Origin: Saprospiraceae bacterium
GTDB taxonomy: Bacteria; Bacteroidota; Bacteroidia; Chitinophagales; Saprospiraceae
Direction: 5' to 3'
Length of the DNA stretch: 64,000 nt
Assembly (NCBI GenBank): GCA_020628095.1
Contig: JAHDFP010000017.1
Coordinates: 27,507 to 91,506, forward strand
Under the pieces are notes generated by a model. The model was given only the letters and a program-made list of their open reading frames with translations, was not told the DNA's origin and ran no database searches. The position numbers and the translations under genes were made by a program. Position 1 is the first letter of the stretch. The number at the start of each line of letters is the position of its first letter. Shown here piece by piece: positions 55,478-64,000 of this stretch.

Positions 55478-55936
55478 ATGAAAACGATAACTAAATATAT
55501 ACTTGTTTTTGTACTTGTTACTGCATTTGTAGATGGCGCTGTATCTCAGGATGCAAGCAATTCCAGTGTATGGAAAACCCTTTCTAAGATCACCTACAAG
55601 AAGCAATATGACGAATTGATGGGTTTTAAGATTGATGTGCCTGTATTCAGCGATCAAGTCAAAGCTCTGTCTGGAAAAGAAATCGAAATCAAAGGTTACA
55701 TCATACCTGTCGAAGGATACAAGTCACACAAAGAATTTATCTTCTCGGCCTTTCCTTATAACATGTGCTTTTTCTGCGGTGGCGCAGGTCCAGAAACCGT
55801 CATGGAAGTAGAAGCAGCAGAGCCAATAGAATATAGTGCAGAACAAGTTGTCCTTAAGGGCAAACTATCCCTTAATGATACCGACATCAATAGACTCATG
55901 TATCTGATTACAGATGCAGTGTTGGTAGAGGATTGA
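55478..55936 (+). CDS. Secreted CxxC protein, DUF3299-like (copy 2)
   Basis: 152 residues with a signal peptide (YILVFVLVTAFVDGAVSQ). It shares with copy 1 the order EI(R/K)GYIIP, KEFIFSAFPYNMCFFCGGAGPE and a final strand-rich end. The two are roughly half identical by eye, a local gene duplication. The Cys pair could be a metal or thiol-disulphide site. It starts 31 bases after copy 1 in the same direction. Confidence 0.7.
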   Translation: MKTITKYILVFVLVTAFVDGAVSQDASNSSVWKTLSKITYKKQYDELMGFKIDVPVFSDQVKALSGKEIEIKGYIIPVEGYKSHKEFIFSAFPYNMCFFCGGAGPETVMEVEAAEPIEYSAEQVVLKGKLSLNDTDINRLMYLITDAVLVED

Positions 55937-55984
55937 CTTTTTATATAGGACTCTTCTTTGAGCTTTCAATCTGCTTAAAAGACA

Positions 55985-56890
55985 ATGAAAAAGTACATTT
56001 ACACCCTGATATTATTTTCTTATTGTAATTTGATTTCGGCACAATTGAGAGCAGACTTTGAGACAACATTTTATATAGAAGATGCTGTAGGCAATAGAGA
56101 CTCTGTTATCTTGGGATGGGAAGATGATATAGAATGGCATAGTAATAATCCAGAATATGGTGAGATACTTGATCAGACACCCTTTGATAGTATATTAGAA
56201 GCGAGAGCTCTTAAATATAGGGCGGGACAAGTGTACAATGCTCTAGCCAAAAAAATGATCTATGCAACAAATCCTTTATCTTATTCTGAGCGACAAGATT
56301 GTTACGGAGAAACAGAGATTTTTTCTATTGCTGTTAATGCTATACATGATCCGATAACGATAAGCTGGAACAGATATGATTTTGCTAGTAACTTTTGTAC
56401 GGTCAAAGGGTTCATTATTGATAGTCAAGTTTATGCATTTTTGGACGGCTGGGAATGGTTCTATACCGATTCTTTAGCCTGCATATCAGAAGTAAGTACC
56501 TTTATAGATCATTTTTCAGATCAAAGGTATGAAGCTGCAATCCGTTTTCCTATTGATGGGCAGGGAGAACAATGGATCAGACTATTAGAGATACCCTTCG
56601 TCCATCAAAATGCTTTTGGACCAGATATACTTTGTACAGCTGTCGTCAGTGCTGTTGAGGAATTGAGACATATACAACTTGATGATATAGTATATCCAAA
56701 TCCGACCTATGATATTCTACATTTCCGTGAAGGAAAATCTTATGACTATACCGTCTACTCCACCAATGGCGTACGGCTTATGCAAGGTAAAGGCAGGATG
56801 ATTGATATGAGCTCACTGATATCAGGATTGTACCTGATTCAGATAAGACAAGAAGATAAACTAGTCACTCATAAAGTTGTGAAGCAATAA
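55985..56890 (+). CDS. T9SS-exported hypothetical protein
   Basis: 301 residues with a signal peptide (YTLILFSYCNLISA), an unrecognised beta-rich body, and a C-terminal Por sorting domain (VYPNPTYDILHF...MSSLISGLYLIQI). It is exported to the surface by type IX secretion. The body contains one pair of well-spaced cysteines (Cys in RQDC and NFCTV) but no enzyme motif. Confidence 0.75.
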   Translation: MKKYIYTLILFSYCNLISAQLRADFETTFYIEDAVGNRDSVILGWEDDIEWHSNNPEYGEILDQTPFDSILEARALKYRAGQVYNALAKKMIYATNPLSYSERQDCYGETEIFSIAVNAIHDPITISWNRYDFASNFCTVKGFIIDSQVYAFLDGWEWFYTDSLACISEVSTFIDHFSDQRYEAAIRFPIDGQGEQWIRLLEIPFVHQNAFGPDILCTAVVSAVEELRHIQLDDIVYPNPTYDILHFREGKSYDYTVYSTNGVRLMQGKGRMIDMSSLISGLYLIQIRQEDKLVTHKVVKQ

Positions 56891-56895
56891 ATTTG

Positions 56896-56940
56896 TTTAG
56901 ATCTTATGAGACTATAGTCTCATAAGATCTAAATTTTTTT
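56896..56940 (+). terminator. Long perfect terminator hairpin
   Basis: TTTAGATCTTATGAGAC (56896-56912) pairs with its exact complement (56917-56933) over 17 bases around a TATA loop, followed by seven T's (56934-56940). It ends the T9SS transcript; the last T's overlap the fadD stop codon. Confidence 0.9.
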
Positions 56941-58609
56941 AAGCCTCTTCCTTCAGCTTTCTTCTTAGAATTTTACCAACAGTGGATTTAGGTAATTCTT
57001 CTCGGAACTCTATTTGTTTAGGTACTTTATAACCAGTTAGGTTTTCTTTGCAATGCTTTAGGACTTCGTCTTTAGTCAAAGAATTGTCCTTCTTGATAAT
57101 GAATACCTTAACACATTCTCCCGACTTCTCACTTGGCATACCAATAGCTGCGGCTTCTGATATTTTGTCGTGCATGCATAAGACATCCTCTATCTCATTA
57201 GGATATACATTAAATCCAGAGACCAGAATCATATCCTTCTTACGATCTACGATACTCACGAATCCATCTTCGCCCATGATTCCCATATCACCCGTTTTGA
57301 GCCATCCTTCACTATCAAAGGTCTTGGCGGTTTCTTCTGGGCGATTGTAATAGCCTTTCATGACTTGAGGCCCTTTGACCCTGATTTCTCCGACCTCGTT
57401 ATATCCGAGTGTTTCTTCGTTTTCGCTGACGATACGTACATCCGTAGAAGGTACAGGTACACCGACAGAACCGATACGTATATCTGTCTTAGGATTCATA
57501 GTAACTACGGGAGAACACTCCGTCATACCAAAACCTTCAGTGATTTTTAGTCCTACCAGTTTTTCCCATTCGCCAGCAACACCTTTTTGTAAGGCCGTTC
57601 CACCAGCCGAGCAGAATTTTAGATGTTGGTGATTTGTATTTCGGAATGCCTCAAAGTTTAATAGGGCGTTATATAATGTATTGACGCCTGTCATTCCTGT
57701 AATCTCATATCTATCGAATTCTTTGACAACAGACTTCAGGTCTCTTGGATTGACGACTAATACGGTGGTTGCTCCTAGGTCTAGACACAACAGACAATTG
57801 ACCGTAAAGGCGAAAATATGATACATCGGTAATGGACATAATATGACATGTTGGTCGACACCGTGCAAGAAAGGATTAAGTAGTTCTTTTACCTGCATCA
57901 GATTGGCGATGATGTTCCGGTTCGTGAGCATTGCTCCTTTACTTACACCAGTTGTGCCTCCGGTATATTGATGTGCCACAACGGAATCTGGATTATTTTC
58001 GAAGTCCGACTTTAGCGTAAAGGCTTTACCCTGCTTCAGGGCATCCACGAATTTGACGGTATTAGGGATATTATATTTAGGTACCATCTTTTTGATATGC
58101 TTGACGGCAAAATTCATTAATGGCCCTTTAACACCACCGAGCATACCGCCAAGTGATACTGTAATCACAAACTTTATAGAGGTCTTGTCTAATATCTTTT
58201 GAAGATTAGCACAGAAGTTTTCTAGTATGATAACCGCTTTGACTCCACTATCGTTGAACTGATGGTCCATCTCTCTCGGGGTGTAGAGCGGATTAGTATT
58301 CACCACGATAAGTCCCGCTTTCATAGCGCCGAATATGGCGATAGGGTATTGCAATACATTGGGCATCATAAGGGCAATCCTATCTCCTGGCTCTAATCCT
58401 CTGCTTTGTAGGTAAGCTCCGAACTGATCACTGAGCGCATCAAATTTTTGGAAAGTGAGTTCTTTCCCCATGTAAGAAAAGGCATTTCTGTCTTTATATT
58501 TTTCGCAGACTTCTCTGATATATTGGATGAGAGAATCATATTTATCAGGATCAATATTTGCAGGGACACCACTAGGGTAGTTTTTAAGCCAAGGACGCTC
58601 GGAACTCAT
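56939..58609 (-). CDS. fadD: Long-chain acyl-CoA synthetase
   Basis: 556 residues of the AMP-forming adenylation superfamily. The P-loop-like YTGGTTGVSKGAMLTNRN (residue ~215-232), the TEGFGMTE motif and SEGWLKTGDMG region are intact, as is the C-terminal lysine in KSTVGKILRRKLKEE. It activates fatty acids to acyl-CoA for beta-oxidation or lipid synthesis. Upstream is divergent rpsA. Confidence 0.93.
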   Translation of the reverse strand: MSSERPWLKNYPSGVPANIDPDKYDSLIQYIREVCEKYKDRNAFSYMGKELTFQKFDALSDQFGAYLQSRGLEPGDRIALMMPNVLQYPIAIFGAMKAGLIVVNTNPLYTPREMDHQFNDSGVKAVIILENFCANLQKILDKTSIKFVITVSLGGMLGGVKGPLMNFAVKHIKKMVPKYNIPNTVKFVDALKQGKAFTLKSDFENNPDSVVAHQYTGGTTGVSKGAMLTNRNIIANLMQVKELLNPFLHGVDQHVILCPLPMYHIFAFTVNCLLCLDLGATTVLVVNPRDLKSVVKEFDRYEITGMTGVNTLYNALLNFEAFRNTNHQHLKFCSAGGTALQKGVAGEWEKLVGLKITEGFGMTECSPVVTMNPKTDIRIGSVGVPVPSTDVRIVSENEETLGYNEVGEIRVKGPQVMKGYYNRPEETAKTFDSEGWLKTGDMGIMGEDGFVSIVDRKKDMILVSGFNVYPNEIEDVLCMHDKISEAAAIGMPSEKSGECVKVFIIKKDNSLTKDEVLKHCKENLTGYKVPKQIEFREELPKSTVGKILRRKLKEEA

Positions 58610-58668
58610 AGGTTTTGTTTTGAATTTTTTCGAGAAAAAAATTAAAGGACATTAATTTAAAAAAAATA

Positions 58669-58676
58669 TACCTTTG
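58669..58676 (+). promoter_or_regulatory. -7 box of the rpsA promoter
   Basis: TACCTTTG within TATACCTTTGCAGC, nearly identical to the rpmH promoter. A matching -33 TTTG is not obvious in the AT-rich upstream stretch. Confidence 0.55.
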
Positions 58677-58746
58677 CAGCCCTAATTTTTTATTTATTCA
58701 CTCTGTTCTTTATAATGTAAAGGACATACAAACCTGATTCAGTATT

Positions 58747-61164
58747 ATGTCTGAGGACAAGAATCTTGAAACAACAGAAGAAACCAACCAGACTCCCATA
58801 GCAGAGGAGACGGTGGTAGAAAACACAGCAGAAGAAACCTCTTCTGTGTCTAATGGAGAAGAAGACTTATCTCCAGAAAAGGTAGATATCGAAGTAGAGG
58901 ATATCAATGCCAAATTAGCCTCCACACCACATGATGATTTTGATTGGTCTATAGGTAATAGACATACATTGACTTATAGTCAGTCGGAGATAGACAATTA
59001 CCTTAATGATTATGACAAGTCGCTGAGCAGCATTACTGAGAATGATGTCGTGAAAGGTAAAGTCTCATCTATCAACGGAGGTAATGTACTTCTTGATCTT
59101 AATTATAAGTCAGATGGATTAGTTTCTCTGACTGAATTCCGAGATACACCAGACCTTAAGGTAGGTGACGAAGTAGAAGTCTATGTTGAGACTAAGGAAG
59201 ATATAAGAGGTCAGTTAGTCTTATCTCGTAAGAAAGCTAAATTGATCAAAGCATGGGATTCTTTAGTGGATTCTCATCAGAATGGCACTATCCTCAAAGG
59301 TACAGTAGTCAGTAAGACCAAAGGTGGATTGATCGCAGATGTCGGAGGACTAGAGACTTTCTTACCAGGATCACAGATAGATATAAAGCCTATCATAGAT
59401 TATGATTCGTACGTCGGTAAAACAATGGAGCTCAAAGTTGTCAAAATCAACGAGGTCATCAAAAATGCCGTTGTATCACACAAAGCCCTTATAGAAAGCG
59501 ATCTTGCAGAACAAAGAGAAGCGATCATTGCAGGACTGGAGAAAGGTCAGGTACTAGAAGGACTAGTGAAGAATATAACAGACTTCGGTGCATTTATGGA
59601 CTTAGGTGGGGTCGATGGTCTATTATATATTACGGATATTTCTTGGGGTAGAATCAATCACCCTAATGAAGTACTAGAGCTAAATCAAAAGCTCAACGTC
59701 GTTGTACTAGATTTTGATGAAGACAAGAAAAGAATCTCTTTGGGACTTAAGCAACTACAGGCACATCCTTGGGAGGTGCTGGATGCACAGGTCAACGAAG
59801 GATCTACTGTCAAAGGTAAGATTGTCAACATAGAAGACTATGGTGCATTCTTGGAGATTATACCAGGTGTAGAAGGATTGATCCACGTATCAGAAGTTAC
59901 ATGGAGTAATCAGCCAGTCAATGCAAGAGAATACTTCTTCTTAGGTCAGGAATTTGATGCTAAGGTGGTAACAATAGATAGAGACGAAAGAAAGATGTCT
60001 CTTAGTATCAAACAATTACTAGAAGATCCTTGGAAGAAGTCTATCGAGAATTATGGTGTTAATTCTAGACATTCTGGACAGGTCAAGAATCTTACACCTT
60101 ATGGTGTATTCGTAGAGTTAGAAGAAGGAATCGGTGGTATGGTCCATATCTCAGACCTTTCTTGGACTAAGCGTTATTCTCATCCATCAGAGTTTACTAA
60201 AGTCGGTGAGCAAATCGAAGTGGCTATTCTCGAAGTAGACATGGATAATAGAAAATTATCACTTGGGCATAAGCAATTAGAAGAAAATCCTTGGGATACT
60301 TTCGAAAATGTATTCCCTGTAGGATCGTACCACGACGCCACAGTTGTCAAAAGAGAGGATAGAGGTGCTATCGTACAATTGCCTTATGGATTAGAGGCTT
60401 TCGCACCATATAAGCATATCAAAAAAGAAGATGGCAAATTCGCCGAGGTAGATGAGATATTGACAGTTAAGGTGATCGAATTCAATAGAGATGATAAGAG
60501 GATTATTGTTTCTCACTTGAGATATCTTGATGACATAAAGAGAGAAGCGGAAGGCGAAGTGAAAAAACAAAGAGTAGAGCAGAAAAAGCGTACTGATCAG
60601 GCGATCAAGAAGCAGAACATGAAAAATGAGAAGACAACTCTTGGCGATCTTGGAGTCTTCTCAGAACTAAAATCTGCGTTAGCAGGCAATACACCACCTC
60701 CGCCGCCAGCAGCAGCAGAAGAAAAAGTAGAAGCTCCTAAAGAGGAGGCGAAGGTAGAAGAAACTGTTGCCGAGGAAGTCAAGGAGGAAGTAGTAGCTGA
60801 AACTCAAGAGACAGCAGCAGAAGAGACTAAGGTGGAAGAAAAGACAGAAGAAACGGTCGTAGCAGAAGAAACTAAAAGTGAAGAAGCTAGCACGACTGTA
60901 GAAGATGTCAAGCCAGACGATCTTAAAAAGATAGAAGGAATAGGACCTAAAATTTCTGAGTTATTGGTAAATGCAGGAATAAAAACTTTCCAGCAATTAT
61001 CAGAAGCTGATGTAGATCACCTCAAGTCTATCTTAGAAGAGGCAGGATCTAGATACAGAATGCATGATCCGACGACTTGGCCACAGCAATCTGGATTAGC
61101 CGCTTCTGGACAGTGGGACGAACTGAAAAAACTACAGGACGAACTAGATGGTGGAAGAGGATAA
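58747..61164 (+). CDS. rpsA: 30S ribosomal protein S1 with C-terminal HhH-like extension
   Basis: 805 residues, against ~560-600 usually. An acidic N-terminal stretch (about 1-75) is followed by six S1/OB repeats (for example GLVKNITDFGAFMDLGGVDG and GKIVNIEDYGAFLEIIPGVE) to about residue 620. A Pro/Glu/Val/Ala-rich linker follows (~645-722) and then an ~80-residue helix-hairpin-helix-like module (KKIEGIGPKISELLVNAGI ... DPTTWPQQSGLAASG). A very similar tail is, as I recall, fused to ribosomal L21 in other Bacteroidota. S1 binds mRNA for initiation. A strong terminator follows. Confidence 0.93.
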   Translation: MSEDKNLETTEETNQTPIAEETVVENTAEETSSVSNGEEDLSPEKVDIEVEDINAKLASTPHDDFDWSIGNRHTLTYSQSEIDNYLNDYDKSLSSITENDVVKGKVSSINGGNVLLDLNYKSDGLVSLTEFRDTPDLKVGDEVEVYVETKEDIRGQLVLSRKKAKLIKAWDSLVDSHQNGTILKGTVVSKTKGGLIADVGGLETFLPGSQIDIKPIIDYDSYVGKTMELKVVKINEVIKNAVVSHKALIESDLAEQREAIIAGLEKGQVLEGLVKNITDFGAFMDLGGVDGLLYITDISWGRINHPNEVLELNQKLNVVVLDFDEDKKRISLGLKQLQAHPWEVLDAQVNEGSTVKGKIVNIEDYGAFLEIIPGVEGLIHVSEVTWSNQPVNAREYFFLGQEFDAKVVTIDRDERKMSLSIKQLLEDPWKKSIENYGVNSRHSGQVKNLTPYGVFVELEEGIGGMVHISDLSWTKRYSHPSEFTKVGEQIEVAILEVDMDNRKLSLGHKQLEENPWDTFENVFPVGSYHDATVVKREDRGAIVQLPYGLEAFAPYKHIKKEDGKFAEVDEILTVKVIEFNRDDKRIIVSHLRYLDDIKREAEGEVKKQRVEQKKRTDQAIKKQNMKNEKTTLGDLGVFSELKSALAGNTPPPPPAAAEEKVEAPKEEAKVEETVAEEVKEEVVAETQETAAEETKVEEKTEETVVAEETKSEEASTTVEDVKPDDLKKIEGIGPKISELLVNAGIKTFQQLSEADVDHLKSILEEAGSRYRMHDPTTWPQQSGLAASGQWDELKKLQDELDGGRG

Positions 61165-61199
61165 TCTTCTCCATTTATAATATTAAAAAACGAATAGTT

Positions 61200-61236
61200 A
61201 GCCTACATCATATTATTGGTGTAGGCTTTTTCTTTT
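61200..61236 (+). terminator. Terminator after rpsA
   Basis: AGCCTACATCA (61200-61210) / TGGTGTAGGCT (61217-61227) form an 11-pair stem (one G-U) with loop TATTAT and a T-rich tail. Confidence 0.85.
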
Positions 61237-61362
61237 GCTATGGTAGAAAAGGATTATGCTAAGAAATTTCGATAATAATGGTGATTCCCATTTCTCTAGG
61301 TGGGTAATAGTAAACTTCTATTGTAAATTGTTGTTTCATCAATTCAGTAAACGAAAACCATA

Positions 61363-62832
61363 TTGAAAAAAGTCGTCATCGTAGGATCAGGGATATCAGG
61401 TCTCAGTGCAGCGGCCGTGCTTGCCTCACATAATTATGATGTAACAGTTATAGAGAAGAACGATAAGCCTGGCGGAAGGATTAATTATTTTGAGCATGAT
61501 GGCTTTACCTTTGATATGGGCCCCAGTTGGTATTGGATGCCAGAGGTGTTTGAGCAGTTTTATAACAGATTTGGGTATAAGGCCTCAGACTTTTATGACC
61601 TGAGGAGGTTAGATCCCGGTTATCAGGTGATTTTTGGACAAGATGATGCGCTTGATATATCTGCTTCCTATGACGAGCTGCGTACACTCTTTAATCGTGT
61701 AGAGCCTGGTACGGCGGAGAAATTAGATAAGTTCTTGGATGATGCGGCTTATAAGTACCAGGTTGGCATGAATGAATTCGTCTGGAAGCCAAGCCAATCT
61801 ATATTCGAGTTTGCTAGCCTTAAAATACTCAAGTCTTTATTCAAGCTGCAACTCTTTAATTCTATCTCTAAAGAGATACAAGCTGTCGTATCAGAATCCA
61901 GACTGAGACAGATACTGGAGTTTCCTGTGCTTTTCTTAGGAGCAACACCAGATGATACACCCGCCCTTTATAGTCTTATGAATCATGCCGACCTCAAACT
62001 CGGCACATGGTATCCCATGGGCGGAATGTACAAAATCGCAGAGGCCTTTTACAAAATCGCCAAAGATCAAGGCGTTAAGTTTCATTTTGGAAAAGAAGTG
62101 AGAGAAGTTAGTTATGACAAGAATACAATAACAAAGGTTATCGCTGATGATCTTTCCTTGGACGCAGACCTCGTTGTGTCTAATGCAGATTATCATTTTT
62201 TTGACCAAAAGATTCTGTCTCCACAATACCGTAATTATACGCCCGAATACTGGGATAAAAGAAAAATGGCGCCTTCTAGTCTTCTTGTCTTTGTATCTGT
62301 GGATAAGAAAGTCAAAAATCTTAGGCACCATAATTTGTTCTTTGACGCCGATTTCGGCCATCATGCCCAGCTTATCTATAAGACACCAGACTGGCCTGAT
62401 AAGCCTTTATTCTATGTCTGTGCACCGTCCGTTACAGATCCAAGCGTCGCTCCGGAGGGTAAAGAGAATCTTTTTTTCCTCGTTCCGCTAGCTCCAGACC
62501 TTAAGGACAAGGAGGGAGGAGATTTAGATAATTACTTTAATCATTTAGTCCAGAGGGTAGAAGCATATACAGGTGACTCCATATCTGACCATATTACTTA
62601 CAAGAAATATTTTGGTATAAAAGATTTTAAGGGTGTGTATAACTCCTTTAAAGGAAATGCCTATGGGCTGGCGAATACTTTATTTCAGACTGCCTTCTTA
62701 AAACCAAAGCTCAAAAACAAAAAATTAGCTAACTTGTACTATACTGGGCAACTTACTACCCCAGGTCCTGGTCTTCCGCCATCCATTATATCTGGACAAG
62801 TGGTCGCTCAGGAGATAATTGACAACCACTGA
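61363..62832 (+). CDS. crtI: Phytoene desaturase (carotenoid biosynthesis)
   Basis: 489 residues starting with TTG 61363. The N-terminal FAD-binding motif VVIVGSGISGLSAAAVLA is followed by GGRINYFEHDGFTFDMGPSWYW, and the C-terminal YYTGQLTTPGPGLPPSIISG is the standard CrtI end. It introduces double bonds into phytoene to make lycopene. It is translated directly ahead of crtB, overlapping or within a few bases. Confidence 0.94.
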   Translation: MKKVVIVGSGISGLSAAAVLASHNYDVTVIEKNDKPGGRINYFEHDGFTFDMGPSWYWMPEVFEQFYNRFGYKASDFYDLRRLDPGYQVIFGQDDALDISASYDELRTLFNRVEPGTAEKLDKFLDDAAYKYQVGMNEFVWKPSQSIFEFASLKILKSLFKLQLFNSISKEIQAVVSESRLRQILEFPVLFLGATPDDTPALYSLMNHADLKLGTWYPMGGMYKIAEAFYKIAKDQGVKFHFGKEVREVSYDKNTITKVIADDLSLDADLVVSNADYHFFDQKILSPQYRNYTPEYWDKRKMAPSSLLVFVSVDKKVKNLRHHNLFFDADFGHHAQLIYKTPDWPDKPLFYVCAPSVTDPSVAPEGKENLFFLVPLAPDLKDKEGGDLDNYFNHLVQRVEAYTGDSISDHITYKKYFGIKDFKGVYNSFKGNAYGLANTLFQTAFLKPKLKNKKLANLYYTGQLTTPGPGLPPSIISGQVVAQEIIDNH

Positions 62833-62836
62833 GAAC

Positions 62837-63685
62837 ATGCTAAGCCTTTACCGTCAAGTCTGTTACGAGTGTAGTACACTGATTACCCATCGGTACAGTA
62901 CCTCCTTTTCTCTTGGTATCAAGCTGTTCGCTAAAAAGTATAGAAGCCCCATCTACGCAATTTATGGTTTTGTGAGATTTGCCGATGAGATAGTTGACAC
63001 TTTCCATGACTATGATAAGTCTGAGTTACTGGAACGGTTCAGGCAAGAAACTAAGCAGTCCATAGAAGACGGTATCAGTCTCAATCCTGTACTTCATACC
63101 TTCCAGGAAGTGGTCAACGATTATAATATAGAATGGGAGCTTATAGACGCCTTTCTCTATTCTATGAAAATGGATCTCGAAAAGGTCCATTATACGGATG
63201 ATTTGTATAAAAAATACATTTATGGTTCAGCAGAGGTGGTCGGTCTCATGTGCCTCAAAGTTTTCCTCAAGGATAACCCCGAAGAGTACGAAAGACTAAA
63301 AGATGATGCGAGAGCTCTGGGCTCTGCCTTCCAAAAGATCAACTTTCTCCGTGATATACGAGATGATTATATCAATAAAGGCCGCACATATTTCCCTAAT
63401 CTGACCCATAGAGACCAGGCTCAGTTTAGTGATGCGGACAAAAAAGAGATAGAAAAAGATATAGAAATAGACTTTCAGAATGGGCTGAGAGGTATATTAC
63501 AGCTACCCAAGGGGGCACGTTTTGGAGTTTATATCGCCTATAAGTTTTATTACCACCTGTTTTTGAAAATACAGAGGCTCAGTTTTGATAAGATATTGAG
63601 CGAAAGAGTGCGAGTGAGGAACAGAAAAAAGGTATTAATCTTAGCAAAATATTCGGTGAAAAATTCGCTGAATATGATCCATTGA
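62837..63685 (+). CDS. crtB: Phytoene synthase
   Basis: 282 residues from ATG 62837; an upstream TTG at 62819 would overlap crtI by 14 bases. The two aspartate-rich motifs are present: DEIVD in FADEIVDTFHD and DIRDD in NFLRDIRDDYINKGRTYFP. The enzyme condenses two geranylgeranyl diphosphates to phytoene, the substrate of CrtI. Later carotenoid genes (crtZ, crtY) are not in the window. Confidence 0.94.
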   Translation: MLSLYRQVCYECSTLITHRYSTSFSLGIKLFAKKYRSPIYAIYGFVRFADEIVDTFHDYDKSELLERFRQETKQSIEDGISLNPVLHTFQEVVNDYNIEWELIDAFLYSMKMDLEKVHYTDDLYKKYIYGSAEVVGLMCLKVFLKDNPEEYERLKDDARALGSAFQKINFLRDIRDDYINKGRTYFPNLTHRDQAQFSDADKKEIEKDIEIDFQNGLRGILQLPKGARFGVYIAYKFYYHLFLKIQRLSFDKILSERVRVRNRKKVLILAKYSVKNSLNMIH

Positions 63686-63791
63686 ATAATGACAAAATTT
63701 AACATTGCATAAGTGCAAAGCAGCCTTTTTATATTCTAAATAGGTCGTGATTTGCGCGATATAAAAAAGTTAAATTTTTTTCTCTATAAAG

Positions 63792-63823
63792 TTGCAAAAT
63801 TGGTTCTTGTTAACCTATCTTTG
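63792..63823 (+). promoter_or_regulatory. Sigma-A promoter of the rRNA operon
   Basis: TTGC (63792-63795) and TATCTTTG (63816-63823) are separated by 20 bases. A leader of about 120 bases follows before the 16S gene. Confidence 0.75.
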
Positions 63824-63949
63824 CCATCCCTTAGAAAATAAGGGAAAAAGTTAATTGACATGGTATTTTTAATAGGTGAGGAAAAGAATTAAGAGTTTCG
63901 ATTTTATTTAAGAGCCTAAGTGGATCAAAAAACAAACTATAAGATTTAT

Positions 63950-64000
<51 letters not shown>

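Overview
The window is a chromosomal stretch of a Bacteroidota bacterium, probably from the Saprospiria side of the phylum. The phylum call rests on a SusD-type surface protein, Por/type IX secretion C-terminal sorting domains, UnbV/ASPIC-FG-GAP proteins, ECF sigma factor plus membrane partner plus barrel-like protein, a Rho with a long disordered insert, and repeated sigma-A promoters of the phylum-specific form TTTG-N19/20-TAnnTTTG. The family-level placement is inference. The DNA is AT-rich, shows almost no Shine-Dalgarno sequences, and several genes seem to start with TTG or GTG.

Layout. 1-8.5 kb: tail of a polysaccharide-utilisation locus (SusD end, FG-GAP/UnbV lipoprotein, PhyH-type dioxygenase, GH20 beta-hexosaminidase, sodium:solute symporter), suggesting capture and import of N-acetylhexosamine-containing glycans. 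8.7-10.9 kb: ECF sigma factor, single-pass membrane protein and predicted outer-membrane protein. 11.2-13.6 kb: SDR oxidoreductase, membrane protein and AraC regulator. 13.6-20.4 kb: amidohydrolase, tRNA-CAU, an AT-rich membrane protein, DoxX-like protein, gluconate kinase and permease, a Dabb lipoprotein and a rhomboid protease. 20.4-21.0 kb: non-coding, carrying a duplicated hairpin element. 21-31.6 kb: 3-hydroxyanthranilate dioxygenase, LpxH, a sialidase-like BNR protein, frr, a zinc peptidase, serS, DinB and M50-like proteins, an XRE pair, and a PpiD/SurA-like foldase. 31.6-38.4 kb: ilvD-ilvB-ilvN-ilvC-ilvA, preceded by a leader that looks like a complete ribosome-mediated attenuator. 38.4-46 kb: gyrB, an ATP-grasp ligase, rho, rpmH and rnpA. 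46-56.9 kb: a MopE-repeat T9SS cargo protein, aroQ, recQ, a MATE exporter, an FtsX-type ABC transporter with two small CxxC proteins, and another T9SS protein. 56.9-64 kb: fadD, rpsA with an extra C-terminal domain, crtI-crtB, and the promoter and first bases of a 16S rRNA gene.

The most informative non-obvious signals are: (i) an Ile-rich 19-residue leader peptide, an antiterminator arm and a terminator just before ilvD; (ii) rnpA and an ECF sigma gene that both lack any ATG/GTG/TTG start in the right place, so each has a rare start, a frameshift or a sequence error; (iii) two 63-base near-identical hairpin elements 247 bases apart; (iv) a ribosomal protein S1 carrying a helix-hairpin-helix tail domain; (v) an FtsX/LolD-type transporter with a His-rich loop next to two secreted CxxC proteins, suggestive of metal handling. 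No insertion sequence, CRISPR array or prophage was seen.
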